Positions 33,736 to 46,405 of a stretch of DNA of 64,000 bases are shown in pieces (within the stretch, counting starts at the first letter, position 1; each line of letters begins with the position of its first letter). The position numbers and the translations under genes are program-made. Origin of the DNA: Erpobdella octoculata. Lineage: Eukaryota > Annelida > Clitellata > Hirudinida > Erpobdellidae. The stretch spans positions 5,329,009 to 5,393,008 of the forward strand of contig OZ022245.1 in NCBI GenBank assembly GCA_963978895.1. Reading direction: 5' to 3'. The notes beneath the pieces were generated by a model that was not told the DNA's origin, did no database searches, and was given only the letters and a program-made list of their open reading frames with translations.

Positions 33736-33850
33736 GCCTCAGTGCATATTTACCCTGAGTGTGTCTCTAGCCTGAGTGCATCTCTAGCCTGATTGCATCT
33801 CTAGCTTGAGTGAATCTCTAGCCTGAGTGCATATCTGGCCGTAGTGTGTT
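33736..33850. repeat. About 20-bp minisatellite
   Basis: Diverged units of tctctagcctgagtgcat. It lies just upstream of the mariner remnant. Confidence 0.75.
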
Positions 33851-34806
33851 TCTAACAGGACGACAAATTCGGTTCTTAAGCTAGATTTACTCCCTAAATT
33901 ATTCATTTTGTGCTTTGTGCCAACTGACAACTACATTGCACAAACATGCAAAATATCTTCAGGAAGCTTTAAAATTTAGAGCTAACTTACAGTGCAAATA
34001 ATCAAAGTGTGGCTGTAACTTTAATTAGACAGACTAAAAAAACAGTGATGCATCAACTCAGCATTGAAAATGACTGCCTAAATGTCTTTTATCATACAAA
34101 CTTTTTCCTGATGATCGGGGAGGGTGATAGTCTTAGGCAATTTTCAAGAATTCTAAAAACTTTTGTTAAAAATTTCTTTTGAAAATTTCCTGACTGTTTG
34201 CCTGAGGTTCCAGTTCATTTTGTCCCAGATTTTAAGCTTTTCAGTCTGAATCTGGGGGCTACCAGCCCCTGCCCACTTGGCTCCTATACATATGATCGCA
34301 TATGTCCCCCGTCCGAAATTCCTAGCTACATGCATGAATGTGACTACTGATTTGTTTTGTTTGTTTGTTTGTTTTTGCAAGTTTTGGTGCACATATATTA
34401 TGAAAAACTAGAATACACTTATAATAAGTTTTAAAACAAATGTAGTTTTATTTTTCAGTAAGTAATGTTTTATACCAGAAAAGTAATGTCCTAGAGCCTA
34501 GTGAACAAAAAATCTGGGACGGAATTAGGCAAAAAAAAACTTCCTTAGTTCTTTTTTAATGCTCTAGGATATTTCTATGACTGAAATTCATATGTGTGTA
34601 TGTTACTGTATACAAAATACAGTTTCTGAACATATAAATATGATACTATGCTAAAAAAAAAAAAAAAGAGAGAGAGAGCATTATTAACTACTTTTTTGGG
34701 TTAGGCCAAAACTAGTCGGCTGCTAAGGACACTAAGTTGATAAACGAAGTTTTCAGAAATTTTTGGAAAAAGTACCTCTCCAACTACCCTCCACCCCCGG
34801 TCATCC
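33851..34806. other. Intergenic, nothing recognised
   Basis: Includes a (gttt)n run near 34355 and a (ga)n run near 34670. No gene supported. Confidence 0.5.
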
Positions 34807-34867
34807 GCTATATTTGGAGGCAAAATGTACAGATTACTTACTATAGAACTATAGACTAGTCACTAGA
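34807..34867. repeat. 61-bp direct repeat flanking the E tandem (left)
   Basis: gctatatttggaggcaaaat through cactaga; exact copy at 35498-35558. It is longer than any target duplication, so a local duplication is implied. Confidence 0.85.
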
Positions 34868-34869
34868 AT

Positions 34870-35486
34870 CGTTAATGCTATTGCCACGGCGGTACGCGAT
34901 CTTTTGATTCGCAATATCTTTTATTTTTTTTCAGACTATATGGTATATTCAAACTCAGAATTTGTACCTTTATATAAAAATATTAATGAAATTTAAAAAA
35001 AATTATTTTGAAATTTTTATGCTACTACCTAGGATAGGGTTTAGGGGTAGGGATAGGGTTAGGGTTCGGGTTAGAGCTAGGGATAGGGTTAGGGTTAAGG
35101 TTAGTAGCAATTTTACCGATTGTTATCGTTAATGCTATTGCCACGGCGGTACGTGATCTTTGATTCGCTATATCTTTATTAATTTTATTTTTTTGTACAC
35201 TATATGGTATATTCAAACTCAGAATTTGTACCTTTATATAAAAATATTAATGAAATTTAAAAAAAATTATTTTGAAATTTTTATGCTACTACCTAGGATA
35301 GGGTTTAGGGGTAGGGATAGGGATAGGGTTAGGGTTCGGGTTAGGGTTAGAGCTAGGGATAGGGTTAGGGATAGGGTTAGGGATAGGGTTAGTAGCAATT
35401 TTACCGATTGTAATCACGTCGAACCGCCGGGGCAATAGCAGCGACCATTGTAATCACGTCGAACCGCCGGGGCAATAGCAGCGACC
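34870..35486. mobile_element. Family E telomere-like MITE, tandem copies 2 and 3
   Basis: Two head-to-tail units (34870-35126, lacking its end, and 35127-35446) plus an exact 40-bp duplication of the terminal segment (35407-35446 and 35447-35486). The compound is flanked by 8-bp duplications actagaat (34862-34869 and 35487-35494). Each unit has a TTAGGG-like variant block (gggttagggttcgggttag). Confidence 0.75.
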
Positions 35487-35558
35487 ACTAGAATATAGCT
35501 ATATTTGGAGGCAAAATGTACAGATTACTTACTATAGAACTATAGACTAGTCACTAGA

Positions 35559-36084
35559 CTAGACTGACTAGAGTGACTAGACTTAGAGTTTAAGTCTTAA
35601 ACTAAAATAACTAAAATAAGTAGAATAGGCTTATTTAGTTTTTAGTTTAAACTTTAAGAACAAATTTTGAAAATGTCGCTCCTGCTAAAAAAAGGCTGAA
35701 AAAAAGCATGTATGAAAACCAACTAATTACGCTGAAAACGAGACATTATGTTTGCCAAATGAACACTTCAGGCTCATTTCTTTTCTCACCGTTCATCGCT
35801 TCAAAACTTTCGTAGAATGGAGAGACTAGAATTGGAAATTCCATGCAAAAAAATTGAAACGTAAATTCGTAAATATAATACTCTAGCGCTATATACAAGC
35901 GCACGAGAATATATCAGAATCTACTTCTAGAAAAGTCGGTTTAATTAATTTAATTTGTATAACAGCTGGTAATTTAAAATAAAAAAATCTAACAACATGA
36001 TTGCAAATACTGCAAAAGTAAAACCTAACTAATACTACACTGGAAATCATGCAGACGAATGGAAATATAGTTATCAACATATAA
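35559..36084. other. Intergenic, nothing recognised
   Basis: AT-rich with several ctagact repeats at the left. No gene supported. Confidence 0.5.
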
Positions 36085-36262
36085 ATAATACATGTATGTA
36101 TGCATGTATGTGTGTGTATGTATGTATGTATGTATGTATGTATGTATGTATGTATGTATGTATGTATGTATGTATGTATGTATGTATGTATGTATGTATG
36201 TATGTATGTATGTATGTATGTATGTATGTATGTATGTATGTATGTATGCATGTATGTGTATG
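36085..36262. repeat. (TATG)n microsatellite
   Basis: Nearly perfect array; the ORFs over it are artefacts. Confidence 0.97.
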
Positions 36263-36556
36263 CATAGAGTACCTACTATGGTGTATGTTGATTTTGAAAG
36301 GGTATATTATTGATCAGTTTTCCTGAACATTAGTTTAAAATTTATTACTTTGAAAATACTTAAAAAAACTTGATTACTATTTTGGTAGTAGTTTTTATGC
36401 GATAGTATATATGTATGATAGGTGTTCATTGTTAATTATTGTTCATATTTATTACAATGATAAAAAATCTGTTTTCCTGGTTTACATTTCGGAATAATTT
36501 TATTATCGTTATCTCACGTTTCTTGTTGCCGGGTGTTTACGTTAAAAAAGGATAAA

Positions 36557-36559
36557 ATG
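36557..36559 (+). other. Possible ATG-only first coding exon of FCF1
   Basis: ATG followed at once by a donor-like gtatga. Joining one Met to the exon at 38496 gives 14 residues up to ATMK, the same spacing as known FCF1 proteins. The site is 1.9 kb upstream, so another ATG is possible. Confidence 0.3.
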
Positions 36560-36720
36560 GTATGATAATACTAAAATTGTTTTTAACTAACTTTTATTTC
36601 GCAATCAAAAATATTTATGCAGTTGAATATATATTTTTCCCGGTAACATATGTAAAAGTATAAACAAGTAAATTAAAAACGAATTTTTAAAACCAATGCT
36701 CTTATATGTAATTAAGACAC

Positions 36721-36883
36721 AAATTTTGCAATCAATTTTTTCTTATATTACTCTTTTATTTTATATTAAAGTCTGGCCTGGCGTAATATGGTTCGAAGAG
36801 CATTGCGATTTCCATTAAGCTCATAAACAAAAATTTTGCAATCAATTTTTTCTTATATTACTCTTTTATTTTATATTAAAGTC
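36721..36883. repeat. 53-bp exact direct repeat
   Basis: 36721-36773 and 36831-36883 are identical (aaattttgcaatcaattttt start), separated by 57 bp. A (TA)n array follows at 36915-36958. Confidence 0.85.
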
Positions 36884-36909
36884 GCAATATACAACAAATA
36901 AATATAATA

Positions 36910-36963
<54 letters not shown>

Positions 36964-37176
36964 CCTCAAGAAAATTAACTAAATTAATTGACTTATTGTA
37001 AAACTAATAATTGAATATTGCATTGTCTTCTATCTTGAGCATGTATGCAAAATTTGAAAAAAATCTATCATCAGGAAGTGACTCAAAAATTGATTGCAAG
37101 ATTTGAAACAGAGAAACAGACAGAGAAACAGAGCCGACGAGTTAATAAAAGCATTGGTAAAAAAGATAAATTGCTA

Positions 37177-37466
37177 GGTCGCTGCTATTGCCCCGGCGGT
37201 TTGACGTGATTACAATCGGTAAAATTGTTACTAACCCTAACCTTAACCCTATCCCTAGCTCTAACCCGAACCCTATCCCTACCCCTAAACCCTATCCTAG
37301 GTAGTAGCATAAAAATTTCAAAATAATTTTTTTTAAATTTAATTAATATTTTTATATAAAGGTACAAATTCTGAGTTTGAATATACCATATAGTGTAAAA
37401 AAAAATAAAATTAATAAAGATATAGCGAATCAAAGATCGCGTACCGCCGTAGCAATAGCATTAACG
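37177..37466. mobile_element. Family E telomere-like MITE, copy 4
   Basis: Same ends (GGTCGCTGCTATTGCC and the reverse complement of CGTTAATGCTATTGCTACGG) and a CCCTAA-like block (37230-37300). The duplication is not clear here. If the first FCF1 exon is at 36557 this copy is intronic. 37467-38495 shows nothing else. Confidence 0.7.
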
Positions 37467-38495
37467 AATACTTCAGCTAGCTAGCCGATATTTGTTCTAT
37501 TTAAATTATTTAATTAATTAATTTAACAGATGGAAGTTATCGGTGCTATTGACAGTATGCGCCAAAAACGTTGAAAATTGTTAGGCAGTTGAATAATTTT
37601 GCTCACTATTACTGACTATTAGCCTGCCTGGTAAAGGTTCAATGTGTAAACGTTCACATAAGCGGCAGCTCTCTTTAAGCTTAATCATTAAGCTTTAATG
37701 AAATAGTATTGTTCGAGGGCGAAAGCACGCTACGCAATTCTGATCACCACACTACTGTCACCTTTGTTTTTAAACTCAAGATTTAATTTTGTTAATACTT
37801 TAGCTTATAACTAAACCATCATAAGGGTTTACGAGAAAAAAGCAAAACTCAGAGTTTACTGGATTGATATGAAAATGGTTATATCATTTTAGATAATCTT
37901 TCACTTACTTCAGGGAAATGAATTAATTTTGCTATAAAACAAAAATAATTTAAAAAAAGACAAAAAAACAAAATATCAATGCAAATTGTTTTTGAAAGTG
38001 GTGTTACTGAGTGCAATTAATGCTTGCTAATATTTGACATTTATTTTAATAGTTTATTAGAAGACTTTTTTCATCTGTGCACAAGTGCAAAACCAGTTTA
38101 ACAACTATAAAGCAATCCCTTATCTCACGCCCTTTATGCACGCTAGTGATGCCATCCTTTAGGTCAACAGGCAAATGCTATACTGAAAACCACCAGAGCT
38201 TTGACAACATAATCATGAATGTGTTGTCTTAAAGGAATTTGTTCTATCCCAAATGTGTTTAATTGAAGCCCTTTTTTTAGTCAAATTAACTAAGCACTTG
38301 AGTATATTTTAAGTAAAGATCTACTTTACATAAGCTGTATGGAAAATATTTTTTTATTAACTTTTTTCCCCCTGAAGTTTTTTTAAGATTGCTATTAAAA
38401 CGGTATTCCTAAAAAATCTTGCTTTTCATTGGACATTATATTGATTGAAAGCTGGAAAAAATGTCATTTGCTAAAATTTCTCAAATGATTTTCAG

Positions 38496-41400
38496 ACTAA
38501 AACGAACAAAACGAAAAAGTTTGCCACCATGAAGCGGATGATCAGCCTGAGAGACACGCGGATGTGAGTGTAATGTTTTTTTATTGTTGTGAATGTGACT
38601 TTAATGTTTTTATTGTTGTGAATGTGAATTTAATGTGTTTTATGGTTGTGAATGTGAGTTTAATGTTTTTTATTGCTGCGAATATGAGTTTAATGTTTTT
38701 TATTGCCGCGAATATGAGTTTAATATTTTCTATTGTTGCGAATGTGAGTTTAATGTTTTTTATTGTTCTTACGTGAAACTTTTATAAACCAATGAATTTA
38801 CTGTCGAAGCAATTAAGTTTCTAGCTTTACAAAGGTTGGTTCACCCATCTCAGTTAAAGTAGAATTCCACGCACAAGACATAGTGCTTTAAGATAGATGC
38901 TAGTTGCATGTTTTAAATTAGGTTTTATATTTTAGTTTTTTTTATCATCTTTTCATTTGTAATTATCAGTAATTTTTTTAATTTTAGTAAGAAAAAAGAA
39001 AGAGATCCCAAAAAGGCTAAAAAACCAGATCCTCAAAATATGGTTATTAGAGAAGTGTGAGTAATTTTTTTAAAATTTTATTTGCATTATTTCTTAAGAT
39101 AACTTCTCGTCATCCAATCGAACTGGAAATTGGTGGATTTATTTGTCGTAAAAACATTAAATTCTAGTACATTTTCAGATTGATTGAACAAAATTGAAAT
39201 GAAATATAAATAAAATTAATTTAAATTTTAAAAAATATAAATTTTCAGTTTGTAATTTATTCAACAACAAAAAAAACAATATTTAATTTTTCAATTTTAA
39301 AAAATTTATGGCAAAAAGTATGTTTTTTCCATGTTGATTTAAAAGCTTTTCTTTATTATTTTATTACAACATCCTCCGACAGAATGTCATTCTCAAGGGA
39401 AAACTATATTTTCTTATGTTTTTGTGTGTCTGTAGAACAACTAGCTTGAAGTTTTATTGCCTCAAATTTACTCCTGTTGTCACATAAGCAGAGTAAAATT
39501 TATTTAAATATAATATTTATACTATTGTTCAAATTAAATATTCTTGTGAATTTTAAAAACCATCATGTGTTTGCATCTCTTTTAATTTATGTCTTATTTG
39601 TTTCTGAGCGCTATTAAACAATCAAGACATGTCATCTCAGATATCAAATTTTTAAATTGTAAGCTAGGTCTATAGTATGAAAACTCTTTTGACTTCTGTT
39701 ATAATATTTGATTTTTAAATAACATTCTCTGAAAAAGTTCTTTTCATTTATATTAAAACCAGAGTTTTATCGGCTCAAGCCCTGTCTTTTTAAAAATTCT
39801 AGGCTAGGCTTCATAATTATGAAATAATAAAATAGCACCCACTGTCTGTCCTGTCGTTATGAATTTACCCATCAATCAACAGGTTAGTTTCCATAATAAT
39901 ACATTTCTATTGTTTTCACACACAATAATTTTCACAATAACCAACAGGTAAGCTCCATACTGCACACAAACACGTGATTATCTGTATTATCTGTGCATTA
40001 TTAGGATGGGCTTGATTAAGTATTTTAGATGCATTATGATGCAGAATGATGGGCTCACATGTCTATCTTGAAAGCAAGAAAATGCACAAAAGTCTACTTA
40101 GTCCTAAAACATTTTAAACTATTCTAAAATTAAATTAAAAAACTAAATTTTAGTTTAAAAAGCAATAAAAACCATGCTGTCTCTTCAGATCTACTCCTTA
40201 GAGGTAAGATTTTACAGACATGTTTATCGTGTGAATGCCATGCATTATGAAGAAAAAAAAGGATGGGCTTGTTATTAAGTATTTCAAATGTCGAAAACCA
40301 TTGCTAGACAGCTTGTTTAATTATGTGTATATGTGTTTGCACATCCAGGTTATGATTGGATAAGGGTGGGCACTTTGTTAATTCCAGACCCAGCCAGTGA
40401 TTAAGTGAAGCTGGGAGATTATATAAATAGATAAAAGATAAAAGTGTATTATTTTTCCAAAAGATAACCACCTAATTGTATTTAAAATAAACTATACATA
40501 TTATTGGAAGTTAATTATAATTGAAGTAAGCAATAAACTTGGACATTAAAACAAGGGAATCAAATGCTGATAAACCAGTTGCAGTAAAAATAAAGATTTC
40601 ATTATACATTTTGTTCAAGCATTGAAGTACCATGATATTGCCATATTTTAGCGCATATAAGCTGCGGCTTATACAATTTTTTACACACGTAAGAACCAAC
40701 ATGCGGCTTATAGACGGTCTGCAGCCAATTCAAGAACTTTTTTACACATAATGCTGACACTGAGGTTCATTTTCTTCAAGTTTACAAAGATTTCAAATTG
40801 AAAACAGACCATAGAATAAATATAAAATAATGTGATATTTACCAAAATTATAAGTGCTCAAATTATACAGTTAGTTCATTGATAACCGACCAACTGTACA
40901 AGTAGTCTATACAATGGATGACAAGGGCTTACATTCGTAAGCGACTTATAGAAAAACTTTTTCACACAAAAGGCGAAATCCAAGGCTTATATACGTGTGC
41001 GACCTTTACACGAAAGCGGCCTATATGCCCTAAAATACGGTATATTTCTTTCTAGCACAATTGTATGCATTCCAATCACAAAATTTTCTGATTTATCTCA
41101 ATTACTTAAAGCATTAGCTACTGTAATTGAAATCTTTTATTGGATTTATATATTTAAAAAAGATTAAAATATTTTATTGGATTTTGAAATCTTTTTTTGG
41201 ATTTATATATTACAAAAAAATTAAATAGAAATTTTTTAGATTATTATTATTCAAAAAATTTTAAAATTGAAATCTTTTTTTGGATTTATATATTAAAAAA
41301 AAATTAAATAGAAATTTTTTATTAGATTTCTTCATTTAAAAATTTCTTTTAGACCTCAGGCATCATCAGCACTCTTCTTCAAATACAACGAACAGCTCGG

Positions 41401-42637
41401 ACCGCCGTATCACGTCTTACTTGATACTAACTTTGTCAACTTTGCCATTCAAAACAAGCTGGACATAATAAAATCCATGATGGACTGCTTATTTGCCAAG
41501 TGTTAGTTTCGTATCTCATGGAACTACCTGCCTTTTATATATTTTCAGCTAATGTATTTATTTAGCAATATTCAAATATCTGTTTTTTTGCTTTAAAATG
41601 TTTCAGTGCTTTTCAATAAATGTCTATCAAGTCTAGCAAGTGAATTTTTTTCTAAATTTGTTTGTATTTTGTTATGACAGGCATTCCTTATGTCACAGAC
41701 TGTGTCATGGCTGAGTTGGAAAAACTTGGTAGAACATACAGAGTTGCTCTCAGGTGTGTGATGTCATCTTATTCATTTTTTTATCTTCAAATAATTCATT
41801 TTCTCTCTAAAATTGAAGATTTAAGGGTGGTAAATGTTTATGTTTCAGAATTGTCAAAGATCCTCGGTTTTTGCGACTTTCCTGCCAGCACAAAGGAACA
41901 TATGCTGATAACTGCTTGGTCAACCGAGTTACTGAGGTAGAACGTCATTTTAAGTTATATTGTCTTATTTTATATATCAGTGAGAGTACATTGACAATTT
42001 TTGTAAATGGAAACTGAGATGTAATAAGATTACAAAGATTGTATTTCTTAGAAATATCATTTTTTTGATTTTCGTTGTTTTACAATACAATATCTTGTAC
42101 ATTTACGTTACTGTCCATAAATTACTTTTGTAATGCTTTATTAAAGACAACATTTATTTATGGATAATTCTTTCAGAACATCAAACATTTAGCTGACATG
42201 TTTGTAAATTTACAATTCACACTGGCAAATTTAAGAGATTGTGTATAATAATTATTTATGATGTTTATCATATCTATTATGTGATATATTGCTTAAACAA
42301 ATACAGGCTATTTAATGGGGTGTTTTATTTTTTTTCTGAAGTTCAAGTGCTACATAGTGGCTACGTGTGACAAAGAGTTGAGAAGAAGAATCAGAAAAAT
42401 TCCAGGTGTCCCCATTATGTACATCACACAAAGAAAGTTAGTTGTATTTCGATTTTGTCATGTCAAACACAGCCAAGCTCTGTTTTATAATGCTGATCGC
42501 TAATATAGTGTTTATAATTAGAATGCAATTTAGATTATTTGACAACATTTTTGCATGGTATTTTAAATTTAACATTTCATTGAAGGTTCTCAATTGAAAG
42601 AATGCCAGAAGATTACGGAGCACCACGGACTGGATAA
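38496..42637 (+). CDS. FCF1: rRNA-processing protein FCF1 (PIN domain)
   Basis: Exons 38496-38563, 38988-39056, 41353-41501, 41681-41753, 41849-41936, 42342-42436 and 42586-42637; all phases fit. With one initial Met the protein has 198 residues, the usual FCF1 length. It is a PIN-domain protein of the small-subunit processome in the nucleolus, acting in early cleavages that release 18S rRNA. Visible landmarks: [31 protein letters not shown] with Asp71; [11 protein letters not shown] with Glu108; HKGTYADNC with Asp141; ATCDKEL with Asp160; [14 protein letters not shown]; and [11 protein letters not shown] near the end. The PIN acidic residues are intact. The first coding exon is not certain. 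Introns hold a splice-site-like minisatellite and a MITE. Very conserved and likely functional. Confidence 0.93.
38562..38772 (+). repeat. 30-bp minisatellite built on the FCF1 intron donor
   Basis: Seven units of about 30 bp (atgtgagtttaatgtttttt, then attgttgtga). The first unit overlaps the end of the exon and its donor, so later units repeat GTGAGT or close variants. Confidence 0.9.
40641..41040. mobile_element. 400-bp MITE in FCF1 intron
   Basis: Imperfect inverted ends: ccatattttagcgcatataa and the reverse complement of ccgtattttagggcatatag, both followed by a GCGGC(T/C)TA-type motif. Internal repeats of gcggcttata and cgacttata. No ORF. Superfamily not certain. Confidence 0.55.
41127..41340. 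repeat. Degenerate tandem repeat before an FCF1 exon
   Basis: Three or four diverged units containing gaaatcttttttggattta and tattaaaaaaa, ending about 12 bp before the acceptor at 41352. Confidence 0.65.
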
Positions 42638-44029
42638 AATGAATTATTGTTAACTTTACTAACGTATAAAATTATTAAACTAAATTTTGGATATAATGCT
42701 TGTTAACAAAAAATTTAAATATTACATAAAAAAATTCAAATTGTTCTTATGTTGTTTTTTATGCTAATTTATTTATCTTGTAAATTTTCGCTATCGTGTT
42801 CCACAACATTCCCTCTTCTGTTCTCTTCACTTCCAACATTTCCGAACATCCTCAGACTACATCTTCATTTAATCACTAACCAACATTATAAACATGCTGG
42901 CCACTCTTTTTTCAGCTCTTTTCTCGAATCGGTCTTAAATAGTTTTTCAAACGGTCTTGAAAGGACGTTATCTGTAATTTCATGTTCTCAAAACCTAATT
43001 CTAAATTTCATCTAAGTTTTTTTCACTGCTTAGGTTTTTCTTCTCTTTTTTTGTAAGTTTATTGAACAGATTATAAGCAAACTAAAACATAAATGCAACT
43101 AGAAATAAAACAAAATCATTTGCTCAAAAGATACATCCGAAGGGAAATAATTCCTGCTAACTGGGTGACCTATAACTAGGAAAAAAACCCAAATTTTGTA
43201 AAGGAAATCTGAGCTGAGTAATGCATATAACAAAATAAAGCAACTGAACTCTTTGGCTCCTCAGTAATTTTTTATCTCATATCCATTAGCAGGTGTTCAA
43301 AGTTTAGGATACTATATCGTCTTTCTACTCCATCTTCTTGTTAGAAGATGTAATTTGTTTTACTCGGATGTAATCAGTTATTAAATCTTCTATTTACCAG
43401 CTTTGTAGAATCATAGAACCTAACTACTTATATTTCTGGAGGATCTTTCTTTGCAACTTTTCGTTTCTTCTCTTATACTTTTTGAAGTGTTTATATTAGT
43501 TGTACTTTTCAACTGAAAGGTTTTCTAAATTGTTAAATCTAAATGTACTAGCTATCTTTATCAAAGTCATCCTGATTCTAAACTACACCAATTTCTAAAT
43601 CTTTCAACTCATCTGCTACTAATGTATCTTGCAATACCTTTATTCTGTAAAACCTATCCTCCCTTAATCAAGTTACTCTAGCTCTGTTTACCACATAAAA
43701 TTTCTTGAAACATGCCTAATAATTTTACCTCTACCCACTATTTTGTTTCTACTCCTAAAACTTGTTTCTATTCCATATGTAATTATATCTATCTTAATCA
43801 TAATAACCACTCTTTGTACAAGATTGGTCTTGCTGATTTTTGGCATGATCTAAAAACCATCTTCCTTTTCTATAACTCCTTCCCCACTTGTCTTTAACCT
43901 CCCAAATTGTATGTCTCTAAATCTTGTTATTTTATAGTCGTAAAAACAGCTTCTCCAATTTTTAGATGATTATTCTCAACAACATTTTGTCTGTTCTTTG
44001 TTCTGTCTAGAATTGATTACTACAAATCA
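42638..44029. other. 3' flank of FCF1; no clear gene
   Basis: FCF1 3' UTR, then pyrimidine-rich DNA. Part of 43700-44029 may be an older, unreadable section of the LINE that follows. Confidence 0.4.
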
Positions 44030-44400
44030 CTCTACTGTGGTTTTCCTGATACTATTCTTTCTCCACTTACTAAAGCCTTTAATTCTGCTGCACGCCTAGT
44101 CTCATATTTCTTCTCCTCTTGTTCTTCTGCGCTGGCTACCCCTTAGATTAGAGTGAATTTCAAAATATGCCTTTTCATTATTAAAATTAGAAATTGCACC
44201 TTTCCATCAAATATAAAAGGCCTTATTATAACTCCCCATAAGTTAGGTTTAAGATCTTGTACTGTTAATCACTCATTTACTTTCTCTGTAAAGCACTCTT
44301 TGTCTTACACTGGTTCCTTTCTCTAGAGTTCTCTCACTACATCTTGGTCTCTCATTTTTTTCTGCCATGGGCTGAAAACTTTGCTTTTCAGTCAATTCGT
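44030..44400 (+). pseudogene. CR1/L2-like LINE RT C-terminal remnant
   Basis: Broken frames read FNSAARLVSYF, IRVNFKICLFIIKI, IKGLIITPHKLGLRS, SWSLIFFCHGLK and LLFSQFVSKRL, the order of blocks at the C-terminal end of CR1/L2/Rex-type reverse transcriptases (NSAARLV ... HWLPV ... LKTHLF). Several stops. No ends identified. Confidence 0.5.
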
Positions 44401-45267
44401 ATCTAAACGCCTGGTCGTGCTACAAAAATGACTTTATGGAGGAGCACCTTCATATTTTAATAATTGTAGTCCTTTATTTGTTCTAGAGTTTAGGTAGATC
44501 GAAATCCTATATTGATATAGCCCATTAGTACTGCTTCAATACGAATTGCTCAGGCGCTTAGTTTAAGATCAAATCCAAAAATCATTGAACTATACCAGGT
44601 TCAAGAGGGATAGGAACTTCAAACTGTCAGTATGGTGAGGCAACTTTATTGTGAGAAAGCTGCAAATAAACAAAATGTTTAAAGATATGCAACATACTAT
44701 GTACTAGGTAGGCTAGCCTACTAAAAATTAGAGTATTTAGAAGCAATTTGAAAGATGAGCCACTTGTAAAATTACAGGATTCCATTTATCGCAGCGTCAA
44801 GGAAGTTGCTTTTCACAACTGCTCTACCAGAAGCAAATCATTTCTGCGAAAAAACAGCCTCTGTCAGCTTTCGGAACCTAATGGCTTTGATGCTACGACC
44901 AAAGCAAGTCATTCCTTGCAAGACCGCAGCAGTCATCAATCAATGTGAATATTTATAACCCACCTCTTTAAAAACTTAGCAGTTCTGGTGTCTAGCATAT
45001 ACTACACATCATCAGAGCAATGTCCTCCATGGCAGGATCAGGATTGCAGTGCCATATTAAACTAAGAGTGCAAAATAAAGCATCGACACATGAAAGTTCA
45101 GACCAACCAACTTTTATTACAAACAGTAAGCGGAGCAACCTTGGAATAGAAATGTGTGCAGAAGTTACGATCAACCATACAACATGCACTCATCAAATCA
45201 AATCTGCAAAGATCACTGGAATAAATAACAAAAAAAAAGAATAAATTAAAGAAGGCAAGTCATCTCC
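44401..45267. other. Repeat fragment and HMGB gene 2 3' flank
   Basis: 44505-44570 weakly resembles family I (atagc.c.attagtactg, gcgcttag). 44600-45267 holds no gene I can support; part may be HMGB 3' UTR. Confidence 0.4.
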
Positions 45268-45273
45268 TTTATT
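45268..45273 (-). terminator. Polyadenylation signal of HMGB gene 2
   Basis: AATAAA on the minus strand, about 150 bases after the stop codon. Confidence 0.5.
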
Positions 45274-45422
45274 ATTAAAAGTTAAATAAATGTCTTTATA
45301 TTATGATTATAGAGGCATGCACATGCTTCAAATCCACCACACCAAGCAGAACTTTTCGCAAAATACCAAACTACAAACATCATAAAGGCAACAGTCTAGC
45401 GACACTACTAAAAACAGTCTGC

Positions 45423-46405
45423 TTAGTCGCTCTCATTGTCTTCTTCTTCATCATCGTGATCTTCATCATCATCATCGTCATCTTTTTCATCATCTTCATC
45501 ATCAGTGTCCTTGCCACGTCTGGGTCTCTTGCTAGCTGGCTTGGCTTTCTGAGCACCTTTGGCTGCCGGTTTCTTAGCAGCACCATTAGACTGACCATTA
45601 TACGCTGCCTTTTCCTGTTAAAATTTTATTGTAAAACTTTTATAACATGATCTCGTTGTTTTCCTAAAACAAAATATAAACTACAAACCCTTTCATATCT
45701 TTCTTTATCTTTAGCAGCCAGTGCTTCCCACTTCTTCCTGTCTTTGCAAGCCTCCCATCTTTTACCAAGTTCTTTGGCTACGTCACCAACAGTATAACCG
45801 GGGTGCTCACCCTTTACCTTGGATCGCTCTTCATTTGAGAAACAGAAAAATGCAGACCTGAAGACAAAATCAATGCTGACTTACTAATTATGACAAACCA
45901 CATTAATCAAGACAAGTTGTTACTCACAGGGCTCTTTTAGGAGCATTTGGATCTTTTCCAGCCTTTCCTCTTTTCCTTTTCTTGGTTTCTTCAGTAGGAA
46001 CATAATCAGCCATTTCTTCTTTGAACCTGGCAACATCCTTGGCGGCCATATCTTCGTACTTTTTCCTTTCTTTTTCACCCAATGCCTAGTTGAAGTAGAT
46101 CGAGTTTTACAACGGCTACATTTACGTAAAACGCAGCATTCGTAATGTTCAAATCAAACAAACCATACGTCCGACCGAACGTTTCTAATCTTAGAAAAAT
46201 ACGATCGATTCTGCGCAACAAAATGGGCGAGACAGGAATCATCACTCACCTTCCATTTTGATGAAACTTGTTTCGATAACGTGGCGAGATCGATGGCCTT
46301 GTTGGGATCTTTTTTCTTCAACTCTTCTCTTGATTCTTGCATGAAAAATGTATAAGCAGACGTCTTCCCCTTCGGTTTGCCCGATTCTTTAGCGGTCCTG
46401 CCCAT
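45423..46405 (-). CDS. HMGB-type chromatin protein (gene 2)
   Basis: Four exons: 46405-46250, 46085-45928, 45857-45689 and 45614-45423; phases agree, giving 224 residues, close to vertebrate HMGB1. Box A near residues 10-80 (KPKGKTSAYTFFMQESREEL, SSKWK, FKEEMADY). Box B from DPNAPKRALSAFFCFSNEER to DKERYERE. A basic Ala/Lys/Pro linker and an Asp/Glu tail of about 30 residues follow. It bends DNA and acts as a nuclear architectural factor. It shares strand and two intron positions with gene 1, 27 kb away, but has an extra intron at the end of box B. The shorter, canonical tail makes this the more typical HMGB1/2-like copy. Confidence 0.94.

Noticed and set aside
44748..45244. Two small ORFs before HMGB gene 2
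   Set aside because: Short, no recognised domain, and part lies in the likely HMGB 3' flank.
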